Counted from the first letter of the stretch, positions 10,427-21,065 are shown. The stretch is 59,864 nucleotides of DNA from Caulochytrium protostelioides (GCA_003615045.1 ML014229.1:1-59864); one strand, 5' to 3'. The notes: generated by a model from the letters alone, not told the origin. Translations and numbers: made by a program.

Positions 10427-11734
10427 TTAGAGCATGGTCACGCGGCCGTCACAGGCAAAGCTCATGTCGTTGCCGTACGTGGTCAGCTTGCTCTTGCCGC
10501 CCATGTAGGACTTGTATGCCTTGAGGACCGCGCTGTTGGTGGTCTGGGCCCAGTCCTTGAGGAGCCCGCCCTCCTCCTTGCGCTCGTCAAAGTTGATGAT
10601 GGCGCGGAGCCGCGGGAACTCCTTCATGAGCGCCGTGTTCCACGTCTGCTCCCACCAGCTCTTCTTGACGTCCAGCTCGGAGGCGCCGCCCTGGGTCACG
10701 AGGAACGGCGCGCCCGACTCGGCCAGCATCATGGGCTTGCCACGGCCCTCCACGAAGCGGTCATAGAACGTAATCACGCTCGCATTGAGGCTCGGGTTGA
10801 CGTTGCCGCCGCTGCCGCGGATATAGTCGGCGACAAAGTTCGGCGGCGTGACCTGGTTCGGCGTCTCGCTCAGCACGCCGGCCGGCGCCGGGTACCAGTA
10901 CAGCGAGAGCCCGACCCAGTCCACGTAGTCGTCGCCCGGATAGAACGGCAGGTACGGGTCGTCGCCGTTGCTGATGACGCCGTCGCCGTTCGTGTCCAGC
11001 AGGGCGAAGTTGGTGGGGTCGCTGGCGCGCGTCGGCCGCGGGATCGTGGTGGCGTCGTCGCCGAACGGGTACCCGAGGCCCATGTTGGGGCTCCAGACCA
11101 TGGCGGTGGCGTTCGTCGCCGCGTGCACGGCGGTCGCCATCTGCTGGAACGACGCGATGTACTGCGCGGGCTTGTACGAGTAGCTGAGCCAGTTGCCGTT
11201 CATCTCGTGCGCCCATCGCAGCAGCACCGGCGTGTGGTACTGCTCGTTGAGCGTGCGCAGCGTCGCCGCAAAGTCGGCATACATCTGGGCCGTGATGCGG
11301 CCGAGGTCCACCGGCATCACCGTGATCTCGAGCACCGCGCCGGCCTCGCCGGCCAGCTGCGCCTGCCACACGAGCATGTCGCGGTCCCACGGCCACGCCG
11401 CCCCGGCGTCGAAGGTGATGAACGTGTTGACGACCGCCGGGTAGGCGCCGATGCGGCTCTTCAGCGCGTCGGGCGTGTCCTGGCTCCAGTCGATGTGGAA
11501 CCCGACCATCGTGCCCTTCGGGTTCTCGAGGCGAGCATGCGCGGCGCTCGCGGCGGTGGCGCAGTCCCGCGTGAAGTCGATCACGTGGCGGGCGTTGCTC
11601 GCGCGCCGATGCAGGATCTCCACACGCCATGCCATCAGCCCGGCGAGCGCCGACGCGAGGCAGAACGCAAACACCGTCTTGACGTAGAACGCCGACTTGA
11701 GCAGCCGGCGCCGCTGATGGAATTCCATCGCCAT
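10427..11734 (-). CDS. GH26-like endo-mannanase-type glycosidase, membrane-anchored
   Basis: A 435-residue predicted type II membrane or secreted glycosidase. A short basic N-terminus (FHQRRRLLK) precedes a hydrophobic segment at about residues 15-35, then a TIM-barrel of clan GH-A/GH26 character. WAHEMNGNW holds the presumed acid/base Glu and MLAESGAPF the presumed nucleophile Glu; VGFHIDWSQD starts the barrel. Between them lies DTNGDGVISNGDD, a good EF-hand/dockerin-type calcium loop. I chose the ATG at 11732-11734 because it has a perfect context (GCCACCATGG) just before the anchor. The frame stays open 140 codons further upstream, but that part is Asp-run and Pro-rich and looks like 5' UTR. 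A function on cell-wall or environmental beta-mannan is likely but not proven; other clan-A families are possible. Confidence 0.7.
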   Translation of the reverse strand: MAMEFHQRRRLLKSAFYVKTVFAFCLASALAGLMAWRVEILHRRASNARHVIDFTRDCATAASAAHARLENPKGTMVGFHIDWSQDTPDALKSRIGAYPAVVNTFITFDAGAAWPWDRDMLVWQAQLAGEAGAVLEITVMPVDLGRITAQMYADFAATLRTLNEQYHTPVLLRWAHEMNGNWLSYSYKPAQYIASFQQMATAVHAATNATAMVWSPNMGLGYPFGDDATTIPRPTRASDPTNFALLDTNGDGVISNGDDPYLPFYPGDDYVDWVGLSLYWYPAPAGVLSETPNQVTPPNFVADYIRGSGGNVNPSLNASVITFYDRFVEGRGKPMMLAESGAPFLVTQGGASELDVKKSWWEQTWNTALMKEFPRLRAIINFDERKEEGGLLKDWAQTTNSAVLKAYKSYMGGKSKLTTYGNDMSFACDGRVTML

Positions 11735-12949
11735 GGTGGCGGCCAACGAGATGATCAAAAAGACGGAGGACGAAGGGGTGGGCCGCGTATCAGAAAGAAG
11801 AATGCAAGGCCAGCGGAGATGGGTTGCGTGGTGCGCGACGCAGCAGCAGCACCGATCAAGGGGGGGAAGCTGCCTGTCGTCGTCGTCGTCGTCGTCAGGC
11901 TGGGCCTGGCCTGGCCTGACTTGGCTCGAAATGGCTGGCTGGCGAATGCGCACGAATCTATGGTATGAAGACCCTCCCCGCGGTCGGCGTTCAGACCCGG
12001 CTGTGCGGCATGAACCGGTATGCGAAGCGCATGAGGGACGGGTGAAGCGCACGAGACGAGACGGCGGCGGCACGGAAGAAGCAGACGCGCGCCCGTCCTG
12101 CGGCCCTCCCAGCTCCCCCGTCATCCGCAGGAGACCGCGATGGACGAGCGACTCCATGGCCAAGTCAGCGTTGATCCCGTCACGGCTTCACGGCCCCCTC
12201 CTGACACGCGGCGCGAGATCTCCCGTACGGTGGTATCCCTCCATGCCAGCGCTCGCTCGGTTCTGCCAACGCGGTGGCGGCGGGCGACGCGGCCATCGCC
12301 GTCGCCATCGCCGTCGCCATCGCCGTCGCCGCAGACGTCCCCGTTCGGATGGTGAAACCACAACAAAGCGTGGGCCGACCGCCGCGGGGGGCCGGCACCG
12401 TCTGATCTCCCGCGCTCGCTGCGGGGGCAATAGCGATGGCGATGGCAATAGCGATGGCGATGGCGATGGCGGTAGAGACTTCCGCGGCCCTACGGCTTCG
12501 TGTGGACCAAAAAATGGCAATGGAGACGATGAAATCAATGCAATCCAACCGATGCATGTTTCATTTCGGTGCACCAGCGTGGGTGGCACGGCGATGACGC
12601 GATCACGGAAGCATCCGCCGCTTGGGGTCGCCTCGCGCAGGGCCCGCATCGGCAGCAACGCCCGTCGATGCGGTCGACGGTCCACGTGGCCCCCGTGCCC
12701 GTCGCGTCCAGCAAGGGGATGAACACGGGCCAAAAACAATTATACCATGGTTCATGGAAAAGGCGTCCCGATGGTCGACCCTTGTCGGGAAACGGTGTGA
12801 GATGATCGGCGTCGCTGGGGCCGGCGGGAGCCGTGGCTTGAGTCGAGCTTGAGTCGAGAGCGCCGCCTTCTTGCTGGTCGGGTGGCCAAGGGGGGCAGCG
12901 CGCGTGGGCCCGCGAAGGGGCCGGATGGGGCTGGAATGACCGCAAGGCC

Positions 12950-12985
<36 letters not shown>

Positions 12986-13251
12986 TGACGCGTGCCGACT
13001 ATCGAGGCGACCGCCGGTATGAACAGGCGGCGATGGTCCACGCGGCCGTCGGAGAGGATGTCCGCCGCGTGGCCCAACGACTGTGACGCCTTGGCGGTCG
13101 GACCCCCCTCGCGCCCGGCCGATCTCCGGCGCGTCGTGCCGTATCGCGACGTCCACGTGGCCGCCGTTGTCCTGACCCCACCGCGCTCAACTCCGCTCGC
13201 CTCCCGCCTGCTCACCCCTGTCGCCGCCTGCTCCGTCCGCGTCGCTCCGTG
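11735..13251. other. Intergenic: divergent promoter of the GH26-like gene and COA6, with triplet/hexamer repeats
   Basis: 1.5 kb with no supported gene. It contains a GTC triplet run (about 11878-11896), CGCCAT/CGCCGT hexamers (12295-12335), a cluster of the complementary motif GCGATGG (12432-12470) and another GTC run (12949-12980). Confidence 0.5.
12295..12470. repeat. Hexamer repeats in opposite orientation
   Basis: Tandem CGCCAT/CGCCGT units at about 12295-12335 and GCGATG/GCAATA units at about 12432-12470. They are near complements about 100 bases apart and could pair as a large imperfect hairpin in single-stranded DNA or RNA. Confidence 0.6.
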
Positions 13252-13683
13252 ATGGCGCCGGTCCCGCTCCCTGGCGCGAAGCCGCCGTCCAAGGAGGAGC
13301 GGCAAGCATGCTGGCATGCGCGCGACCGCTACTTTGCGTGCCTGGACCAGCACCAGCTCTGGCTGCAGGGCCTCGAGCCCGTCGACGACCACAGCGTGAT
13401 TGGCATTGATCCGACGCGGCCGCCCATCCAGCCGCGCGCCGCGCTGTCCGCCGCCGAGGCCGACCGCTTGTACCCGTGCATGGCCATGAAGCAGCTCTTC
13501 GAGACGGCGTGCCTGCCGTCCTGGGTCGTCAACTTCGAGTCGTACCGCGTCAAACACATGCAGGACGCGTTCCTCAAGGACAAGATCCGCCGCGAACGTG
13601 AGGCGCGCGAGAAGGGCCAGGACGACGAGGCCTTCTGGGCGCGTGTCGCCGAGAAGGGTCCCGAGGGCGCGCCGACCGCTTAA
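13252..13683 (+). CDS. COA6: Cytochrome c oxidase assembly factor COA6-like
   Basis: A 143-residue twin-Cys protein of the mitochondrial intermembrane space. COA6 helps deliver copper for the CuA site of cytochrome oxidase subunit 2. The signature KEERQACWHARDRYFAC gives CX9C (C20, C30); C76 and C87 form the second motif, CX10C, matching the CX9C-CX10C pattern of COA6. The Trp after the first Cys and the R-D/Y pattern are also typical. The odd part is spacing: C30 to C76 is 45 residues, against about ten in animal COA6, so a Pro-rich insert sits between the two helices. A charged helix follows (residues 100-135). The ATG at 13252 was chosen over a GTG immediately before it. Confidence 0.85.
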   Translation: MAPVPLPGAKPPSKEERQACWHARDRYFACLDQHQLWLQGLEPVDDHSVIGIDPTRPPIQPRAALSAAEADRLYPCMAMKQLFETACLPSWVVNFESYRVKHMQDAFLKDKIRREREAREKGQDDEAFWARVAEKGPEGAPTA

Positions 13684-14610
13684 CGCCGCCCGAACGTCTA
13701 ATGCTTGAATCCATGAAACGAAACTCCGCTGGACGACGATCCCCCACGACGAGCCTCCACGGGAGCCGCTCCCGACGCGCGAACGTCGGGGAACGGCGTC
13801 TGGCGTATGGATGAGCGATACGGATGACGACGAAGGGTGGAGGATGGCGTCGCTCTGGCAGCGCTGGCAGCGCTGGCAATGGCTTCCGGCTCGTGGAGGG
13901 TCCTATCCGGCGCTTGCCGCGGGTGCGGGGGTGCGACCCGCGGGAGCAAAGGCCACGAAGGAGCGCCACGAGGACGGGCCGTCGGGAGTCGCGTCGGGCG
14001 AGGCCGGCTCTGGCTGCGCCACACGGCGAGTCCGTCCACCCGACCCCCGCGATGCGGAACGCTGCGATGCGGAACACCGCGCCGTGGGATCGAGGCCTCC
14101 ATGCTCCGCGTCGTCCTGCATCCGCCATGCGGACCTCGGGATGCTCACCCGTCGATGGGACCTCCCCTGGGTGGATGATGACCGCCGGCCGTTTTATTCT
14201 GATCAGCGACGGCCCGGTGCCACGTCTGCCTCGCTTCGGGCCGCGCTCCGCCTTTTTCCGTCGTCGTTCCTCGGCTTCTCGTGTCGGAGTCCTGCGTTCT
14301 GAGTCTCCTGGGGTCGTTGCCCGCTGTCTCGTCGCGTCTACCGCCCTTCATTCCGCATACCTGCCACGGACCTTCCTTTCGTGCGATAGTCCCGTGCCCG
14401 ACCGTCGTTACGACTGGGGGCGACCCCCACGCACCGGCGACCGACGGCACCGACTCTCCCGACTCCTGCGGTCGCCCGAGGCGCCTCCGCGGCGGTCGCC
14501 AACCGGCGGGCCCACGCGTGGCCGAGCCCGTCGCCTGTCCCCTCGCTGCGGTGCGCCGCGCCCGTCCCGCCGCGCGCCGGATCGCCCCGTCCCAGTCGTC
14601 CACCCGCGCC

Positions 14611-14664
<54 letters not shown>

Positions 14665-14676
14665 GCGTCCAGCACC
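13684..14676. other. Intergenic: 3' flank of COA6 and 5' region of the RD-rich gene
   Basis: About 1 kb. The frame of the downstream gene is open from 14281 but has no ATG before 14677, so this stretch reads as promoter and 5' UTR. A GCC triplet run (14613-14661) would encode poly-Pro if translated. I see nothing else definite. Confidence 0.4.
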
Positions 14677-17052
14677 ATGAGCGGCAAGCGGTTCCGTGGC
14701 GAGCCGCGGCTCGAGCCGCGCGTCGCCGACGGCCTCGGCACGAGCCGCTTCGCCTCCCGTCTCGGGCCCCCGGCCCACCACCACCACCACCACCACCACC
14801 ACCACCACCACCACGCCGCCGTCGCCGCGGCCAGCGACGACGACCGCGACGACCGCGGCGACCGCGGCGCCGACTACCCGCCCCAGGGCCGTCGCCGCGG
14901 CGGCGAGGGCCGGGACTTCCGCGGCGGCCACGACCGCTTCGGCCGCCACCGCGGCTACCCCGACCCCCGCGGCGGGCACGGCGAGCCGCGGCCGCCGCGC
15001 GCGGCCCATCTCGACCCCAACGGCGATGTGACGATCGAGCAGCCGCAGCTCTTTGACTTTGCGCCGTCCACGACGCTGGCCGGCGGCGCGGCGGACACGG
15101 CCGCCGGGCGCCGCGGGAGCGCCGACCGCGGCTCGCGGAGCGCCGGGTCCGTCGACGCCGCGCCCGCGCCGGGCCTGGCCGACGGCCGCGGCAGAACCGC
15201 TGCGGCCGCCGACGCCGCCGCCTCCCGCCACGGCGACCGCGACGCCGCCGCCTTGCCGGCCGCCGCGGGCTCCGTGGCGGCGGATGATGGTGACGACGAC
15301 GACGAGGGCGCGGCGTCGGAAGAAGGCGAGATCGACGAGGAGGGCGAGCTGCCGCCGCCGACCACGCCGTCGCCGGTCCGGCCGCCGCGGTCACCACTCG
15401 CCCTCTATGGCGGCCGCGCGGCGCCCCGCGACGCGCCCCCCGTGCGCACGCGCAGCCGCTCGCCGGCGCCGCTGCTGCCGCCGTCGGGTCTTGCGAGCCG
15501 CTTCGACCTGCGAGACGTGCGCGACGTGCGCGACCGCGACCTGCGTGACCGCGACCTGCGAGACCGCGACTTGCGAGACCGCGACGGGCGCGACCGCGGC
15601 CGCCTCGAGCCGCGCGACGGCCGCGGCCGCGACGATCGGCGCGGCGGCGACCGCCGCGACCTGAGCCGGAGCCGCGACCGCGAGCCGTGGGACCGCGCGA
15701 GCCGCGACGCGCGCGACCGCGAGGGACGCGGCCGCGACCGCGGGGACGACGGCCGCGGCGCGCGGCTCGACGGGCCCGCGGGCGACCGCGACCGCGACCG
15801 CGGCGGCTCGGTGCGCGGCGACCGCGGCGACCGCGCCCTCCGCAACGACGGCGGTCGGTTCCGCGAGCGCGAGCGCGACCGTGAGCGGCTGGGCGGCGCG
15901 CCCTTGCCGAGCGGCGCCTCTGCCGGCAGCACGCCCGGGCCCGACAGCCCGATCGACGCGCCCGCGTACGGCGGCGGCCGTGGCGGCGGCCGCCATGCCG
16001 ACCGCGGGCCTGACCGCCTGCCGGTCTCCGACCGTGAGCGCGACCGCGAGCGCGACCGTGAGCGCGACCGCGACCGTGAGCGCGACCGTGACCACCCGCG
16101 CGGCCGCGAGATGCGTGGCCGCGAGCGCGACCTGCGCGGTGACGGGAGCGATCGCGGCGGCGGCGGCACCGATCGCGGCCCCCTCCGTCGCGGCGACCGT
16201 CGCGGCGACGACCGCGCCGGACGCTACGCGGGCGGCCGGTCTCCGCCGCCGCCGCCGCCCGCGAACGCCCCGGTCGAGCCCGCGCCGCTACGCGAGGAGC
16301 ACACGCCGTCGGCCGGCTCATCGCCGGCGCGCCGCCCGCCCGCCGACACCCACTCCAACGCGAGCACGCCACAGCGCCGTGGCGCCGCCGCGCGCGGCGA
16401 TCCGGACGCTTCCCGTGCGGGTTCGCACTCGCCGACGCCCACCGGCGGCGCCGCCCAGCTGCCGCAACAGCAGCAGCAGCAGCAGCAACCGCCGCCGCCG
16501 CCGCCGCCACCGCCGCCGCCACCGCCGCCGCCACCGCCGCCGCCGCCACCGCCGCCACCACCGCCCGCGGCCGCCGCCGCCGCGTTCATGCAGCTGCTCG
16601 ACCCCGCGGCGCTCGGCCCGGTGCTGTCGCTGCGCTTTGACGCGCACAGCGCGATGCTTCAGGAGCGCTCGGCGCAGCTGGCGCTCGCCCACACCGAGTC
16701 GTACCTGGCGCACGCGCTGGCCACGCTCACCGACGACGCCGCCGCGTGGAGCTCGGCGCGCGACGTGCACAGGCTCGGGCTGCAGCTCGACGCGACCAAG
16801 GCCCAGCTTGTGGCGCTGTCGGCCGAGGGCGATGACGCCGACGGCGCCGTGCTGCTTGCGCGCTCCGCGCCCCTCAGCGCCGGCAGCGACACCGTGCTCT
16901 ACCCGGACACGGCGTCGGCCGCTGCCCCGCCGGCCCCCCTCTCGGCCGCCGCAGCTTCAGCGGCGGCCGCGGCGCCGACGCCGCCGCCGACTAATGCGGG
17001 CGGTCACCCGGACTCGGGCGCAACGACGCCGACCGTGCCCATCTTTTCCTAG
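14677..17052 (+). CDS. Arg/Asp-rich low-complexity protein, unrecognised
   Basis: A 791-residue predicted protein starting at the first ATG of the frame. I do not recognise it. In order it shows: a basic N-terminus; a run of 13 His (residues 34-46, CAC codons); Asp/Arg and Gly/Arg-rich tracts; an acidic patch (about 205-228, SEEGEIDEEGE); a Ser/Arg-Pro patch (RTRSRSPAP); a long domain of alternating Arg-Asp/Arg-Glu dipeptides (about 280-500); a Gln run then about 25 Pro (about 600-633); and a C-terminal segment (about 635-735) without repeats that should be helical (LDPAALGPVLSLRFD to DVHRLGLQLDATKAQL). Alternating RD/RE tracts are typical of nuclear RNA-processing proteins. The non-repetitive C-terminal part is the best handle for family detection. 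The GC-rich triplet runs make length variation likely. Confidence 0.6.
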   Translation: MSGKRFRGEPRLEPRVADGLGTSRFASRLGPPAHHHHHHHHHHHHHAAVAAASDDDRDDRGDRGADYPPQGRRRGGEGRDFRGGHDRFGRHRGYPDPRGGHGEPRPPRAAHLDPNGDVTIEQPQLFDFAPSTTLAGGAADTAAGRRGSADRGSRSAGSVDAAPAPGLADGRGRTAAAADAAASRHGDRDAAALPAAAGSVAADDGDDDDEGAASEEGEIDEEGELPPPTTPSPVRPPRSPLALYGGRAAPRDAPPVRTRSRSPAPLLPPSGLASRFDLRDVRDVRDRDLRDRDLRDRDLRDRDGRDRGRLEPRDGRGRDDRRGGDRRDLSRSRDREPWDRASRDARDREGRGRDRGDDGRGARLDGPAGDRDRDRGGSVRGDRGDRALRNDGGRFRERERDRERLGGAPLPSGASAGSTPGPDSPIDAPAYGGGRGGGRHADRGPDRLPVSDRERDRERDRERDRDRERDRDHPRGREMRGRERDLRGDGSDRGGGGTDRGPLRRGDRRGDDRAGRYAGGRSPPPPPPANAPVEPAPLREEHTPSAGSSPARRPPADTHSNASTPQRRGAAARGDPDASRAGSHSPTPTGGAAQLPQQQQQQQQPPPPPPPPPPPPPPPPPPPPPPPPPPAAAAAAFMQLLDPAALGPVLSLRFDAHSAMLQERSAQLALAHTESYLAHALATLTDDAAAWSSARDVHRLGLQLDATKAQLVALSAEGDDADGAVLLARSAPLSAGSDTVLYPDTASAAAPPAPLSAAAASAAAAAPTPPPTNAGGHPDSGATTPTVPIFS

Positions 17053-17160
17053 TGGGCGGATGGATGGACGGCGCATGGATATATGTTGTACATAGCGATC
17101 GCATCAGATGAGCCAGAAATTGGCAAGAAAGGTGCGCGGCCGACCGCGCGCGGGGTCGGG

Positions 17161-19613
17161 TCAGATCGGGGCTTGCATCTCGAGAGGGCTCGGCGCTTGG
17201 AGCGGCACGCGCTGCACGATACTCTGCAGGGCGTGCACCGGCTTGGTGGTGTCGGCGGGCCGCATCGGGCGCATCTGCGACGGCGTCGACGCGATGGCGG
17301 CGGTGACGGGCTTCGTGGTGGCAAGGGCCGACGCCGGGGCGGCGGACGCCGGAGCGGCGGACGCCGCGTCGCCGATCGAGGCCTCTGGATACAGCGCCAC
17401 GTAGCGCTCGGCGGACAGCGGCACGTAGGTCCGCGCGCCCGCGTCGTAGACAAAGAGGGGATCGGCGCAGACGCGGGGATCGGCGCCCTGGTGGCGCAGC
17501 GCGACTTTGGTCTGCTTCAGGGTCGCTGTGTGCTCGAGCTGCGGGACATAGCGCAGGAACACGGGGACGGCGTACGGCGGGAGCCGCTGGCGAAGCGTCG
17601 CGGCGAGCTGCCGGCGCGCGTCGGCGTCGGGCGGCGGGTGGCCCGGCGCCCACTGCAGGGCGGCGCAGCCGGCGCGGCCATCGGTCCCGGGCAGCGCGAC
17701 GCCGTAGACGTTGGCCTCGACCAGGCCCGGCATGCCCTCGAACGCTTCCTGGACCTCCGTCGTGCTGACGTTCTCGCCCTTCCAGCGGAAGGTGTCGCCG
17801 AGGCGGTCGTGGAAATAGTAGTAGCCGTCCGCGCTGACCGAGATGAGGTCGCCGGTGCGGAACCAGCGGTCGCCGTCGGAAAAGACGTTCGCGAGCACTT
17901 TCTTTTCGGACGCCGAGGCGTCGCCAAAGTAGCCGTTGAACCGCTTGTGCGGCTCGTTCGTGATCCGGCTGATCATCTCGCCGGGCTCGCCGGGGGCCGC
18001 GACCTGGCCATACCCCGTCTGGGAGTCGACAACCATCTCGTGCGTGTCCGGGTCGACGCGCAGCACCTTGATGCCGTTCATCACGCGCGCGAGCGGGCCA
18101 AAGTACCCGACGGCGCCCGCGCCCGGGGCGCCGGCCCGGTGCCAGTGGAACAGATACGCCGTGCCCTCAGTGCTCGCGTAGAATTCGCCGATCTCGGGGA
18201 TGCCGCACTGGCGCTTGAACGCTTCCCAGATGTCGGGCCGGAGCCCGCTGCCGATGGCGATGCGGACACGGTGGTCCGTCGTCGCGGCGGCGGCGGCCGA
18301 GGCGGACGCCTGCAGCAGGTACCGGCAGAGCTCGCCGATGTACTGCACCACCGTGGCGCGGCTCTCGCGGACCTCGGCCCAGAACCGGGACACCGAGAAC
18401 CGGCGCGACAGGACGACGGTGCTGCCGAGGAAGCAGGCCTGGGCGAACCCGATGAGCGCCGCCGACGCGTGATACAGCGGCAGCGTGCAGTGGATGATGT
18501 CGGACTCCGAGACACCGTACATGCCGGGGAACCCGACGGCGGCGAGAGTCATGCGCATGTGGGAGACGATGGCGGCTTTGGGCAGGCCTGTTGTGCCGGA
18601 GGTATAGATCAGCATGGCGGGGTCGGCGAAATCGACAGCGGCCGTGCGCGACGGCGGCGGCGGCGTCGCCGGGTGCACGCGCCACACGGCGCCGTCCACG
18701 AGCGTCGCCCACGGCGGGCACGCCGGCTCCGACGGCAGCATCGTCGACGAGGCCGGCGCGGCGACCGCGCGGATCGCGCGGAAACTCGCTTCGAGCGCAT
18801 CGGTGTCGGCCGACCGCTCCGTGCTCGCCTCGAGCCAGCGGTGCTGCCAGCCGGGCGGCCCGCTCGTCATGCAGTAGAAGCGCCAGGGCGCGGCGTCGGG
18901 GTCGGGGTCGGGGTCGGCGGCGACGGCGGTGTCGGTGGCAGCGCCGAGGTCAGCGCGGACGGCGTCGACGGTGGCGGCAAAGGCCGGGTGGAAGACGAGG
19001 GTGCGCGCGGTCGCGATGCGGAGACAGTGCGCGAGGGCCTTGGGCGGAAGGCGGAAGTTGATGAAGGCAGCGGTCGCGCCGATCTTCATGAGGGCGATCC
19101 AGTTGGCGATGAAGTCGGGCGAGTTTTCGAGCATCTGGCAGACAATGTCGCCGTGGCCGATGCCCTGCGCGATCCAGAAGTGAGCGAGGTGGTTCGACCA
19201 CTCGTGCATCTGCGCGAACGTCCACTCCTGGCCCTCGAACACGACCATCGGCTTGTTCGGCAGCCGCTTCGCCGAGTCCATAAACCGGTACACGTAGTTC
19301 ATGCGTTCCTTGTACCTCCAGTAGACGCAGCGCGACCGCGTCCGCATGAGGATTCCGATCTTGTGGGCATCGTCCTTGAGCCCGTGCTAGCGGTCGGCGG
19401 AGATATCAAACCATCAGCAAATCAGATGTCGCCCAGAAGCTTCGAGAGTGAGATGGGCATAGCTGCATTCGAGAGACATGGCGCACCGTCCAGTCGTGAT
19501 CAGAGATTCAAGAACTCAAGGAATCCCGCTTGAGGACGGTAGTCGCTTACCCAGGTGGACGCCCGCGCCGGCGCGGAGCGCCCTTCGGGGGCCGCAGCAT
19601 CCTGGACGGCCAT
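17161..19613 (-). CDS. FAT1: Fat1/FATP-type long-chain fatty-acid transporter and very-long-chain acyl-CoA synthetase, spliced
   Basis: An AMP-binding enzyme that couples fatty-acid import with CoA activation, normally at ER, peroxisome or plasma membrane. Motifs: LIYTSGTTGLPKAA (P-loop), GLRPDIWEAF, GEFYASTEGT, and the FATP-specific block WFRTGDLISVSADGYYYFHDR then GDTFRWKGENVSTTEV. The long exon is 17161-19386. In its frame the triplet just upstream is TAG (19387-19389), which is also a good splice acceptor preceded by branch-like CTGAT motifs. I propose intron 19387-19550 (donor GTAAGC) and a 21-codon first exon 19551-19613 with ATG in good context, phase 0, giving 762 residues. Residues encoded after the junction (GLKDDAHKIGILMR) match the usual pre-AMP-binding region. 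No N-terminal membrane span is visible, unlike many homologues, so exon 1 remains tentative. The C-terminal tail is Ala-rich. Confidence 0.88.
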
Positions 19614-21065
19614 GGCGCGGAAGCAGTCAGCGAACGGCGAAGGCTGGGCGAGCGGCAAGGCTGAGCAAATCACGGATCACCCCGTATCAACAGGGAGAGC
19701 ATCGCATGCTCGTGGTTGCCGTATCGACATGTCGCCTGCCGTTCGCGAATATGACTTGCGGTGCGTGCTTCGGTTGGTGACACCGCCGTGTGCGACTCCG
19801 ATGCGAGGGCGCGATGACCGACAGAACCCTTTATATACAACAAGAGGCTCGCCATGCCGTGACCCCTGCAGGACCATCGCGCGAGTCGTTGGCTGCCTGG
19901 AACGTCCAGCTCTCTTGTTTATCCTTGCTCATGCTTGCTCGTGCTCGCTCGTGCTCGCTTTTGTTTGCCCTCGCTGGCTTTCGTTGGGAAGGGTCGAGGC
20001 GAGCCCTCCGAAAGCGAGGGATGGCCGCCTTCTTATGCGAGGGGGTTTGTTTGGACGAGACGCGCGTCGCCATCATGGGGCCGTCAGCGCCGGCGACGTG
20101 CAGCTCTGTTTGGGCTCATGGATCAGCGGTGGCGGTCAGCCGCGAGGCAGGGAGGCATGCTTGCATGCGTTGATGAGCGGCGGCGCCAGACGGTGGCGAT
20201 CTCCCATAGGATCCAGAGCAGCATCCCTGCAAAAACAGGATTTCATTTCATCCTGACAGACCTGAAGCGATGAGAGTTCGCAACGAGCCAACCGGATACG
20301 TTACGCTAGGGAACCCGTTGTATGATCCGTGATGATCGTTCGAGGCGGCGCGTACCTCAGCGATCGCCAACGTTAGGGAGGACCCGCAGGAAGAGACCGA
20401 CGAAGCCGCTTTCTCTTTTTTCGCTGGGATGCCACCGCTTGAGCCCGCTCCGTGGCTCCGTGTCACGCGACCGACGAGACCGACGACCCGTAGCCCATCG
20501 GCGCGGCGCAGCGGATGGCCGCATGGATGCCTGGATGGCACGCTGCCTGCGCCAGCGATCGACACCACGTCGTGTAGCACGTGCGTCAGGGTCGGCACGT
20601 GGGCGTCGCTCCAGCGCGATGGATGATCGGAGATAAGGGAATTCAAGGGCCGACCCCCCGACCGCTGGCCTGACGCGCCGCCGCCGACTGGCCCCTTCCT
20701 GCCGACTGACCGACCGCCACAGACCTGGGCCGCGAGATCATGGGAAAACCCAGCAGCCGCCAGTGCCTGGTTCTCGCCATCCTCCCATGGTGGCTCGTGT
20801 TCTCCGCGCCATCTCGACGATCTCTTGGCGACGACGACCCCTGATCCATACCGCCTGTAGCCCGCCAAGACGACGCGCTTCCGCACAGCCGTGCCTCGAC
20901 ATTCCGCCTCGACATCGACGGCTTCCTGCCCGAGTTTAGAGCGAGCGAGACTCCCCTCCCGCAGCAGCTGATCGTCACTCGTTACCCACGTGCCACGTGC
21001 CACGTGCCTAATCCACGTGTTCGTCCACGTGCGGATACCCTTCTGGCTCCAGCGACGGAGGCGCC
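19614..21065. other. Intergenic: FAT1 promoter and upstream of the FMP32-like gene
   Basis: 1.45 kb, AT-richer than the flanking genes, with only short frames. It holds a strong TATA-like site on the minus strand (listed separately) and a GCACGTG-type repeat (CACGTG at 20990, 21000 and following, just before the FMP32-like start). Confidence 0.45.
19829..19837 (-). promoter_or_regulatory. TATA box, probably of FAT1
   Basis: TATATAAAG on the minus strand, about 215 bases upstream of the proposed FAT1 exon-1 ATG. This supports transcription starting upstream of exon 1. Short upstream ATGs lie between the two. Confidence 0.5.

Noticed and set aside
10259..11968. Plus-strand frame opposite the GH26-like gene (569 codons)
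   Set aside because: Shadow; the minus strand carries the catalytic motifs.
14776..14814. 13-His run as a possible vector His-tag
   Set aside because: Encoded only by CAC codons inside a native triplet-repeat-rich frame; no vector sequence nearby.
14408..16561. 717-codon minus-strand frame and its relatives opposite the RD-rich gene
   Set aside because: Made of Ala/Arg runs produced by reading triplet repeats backwards; no motif.
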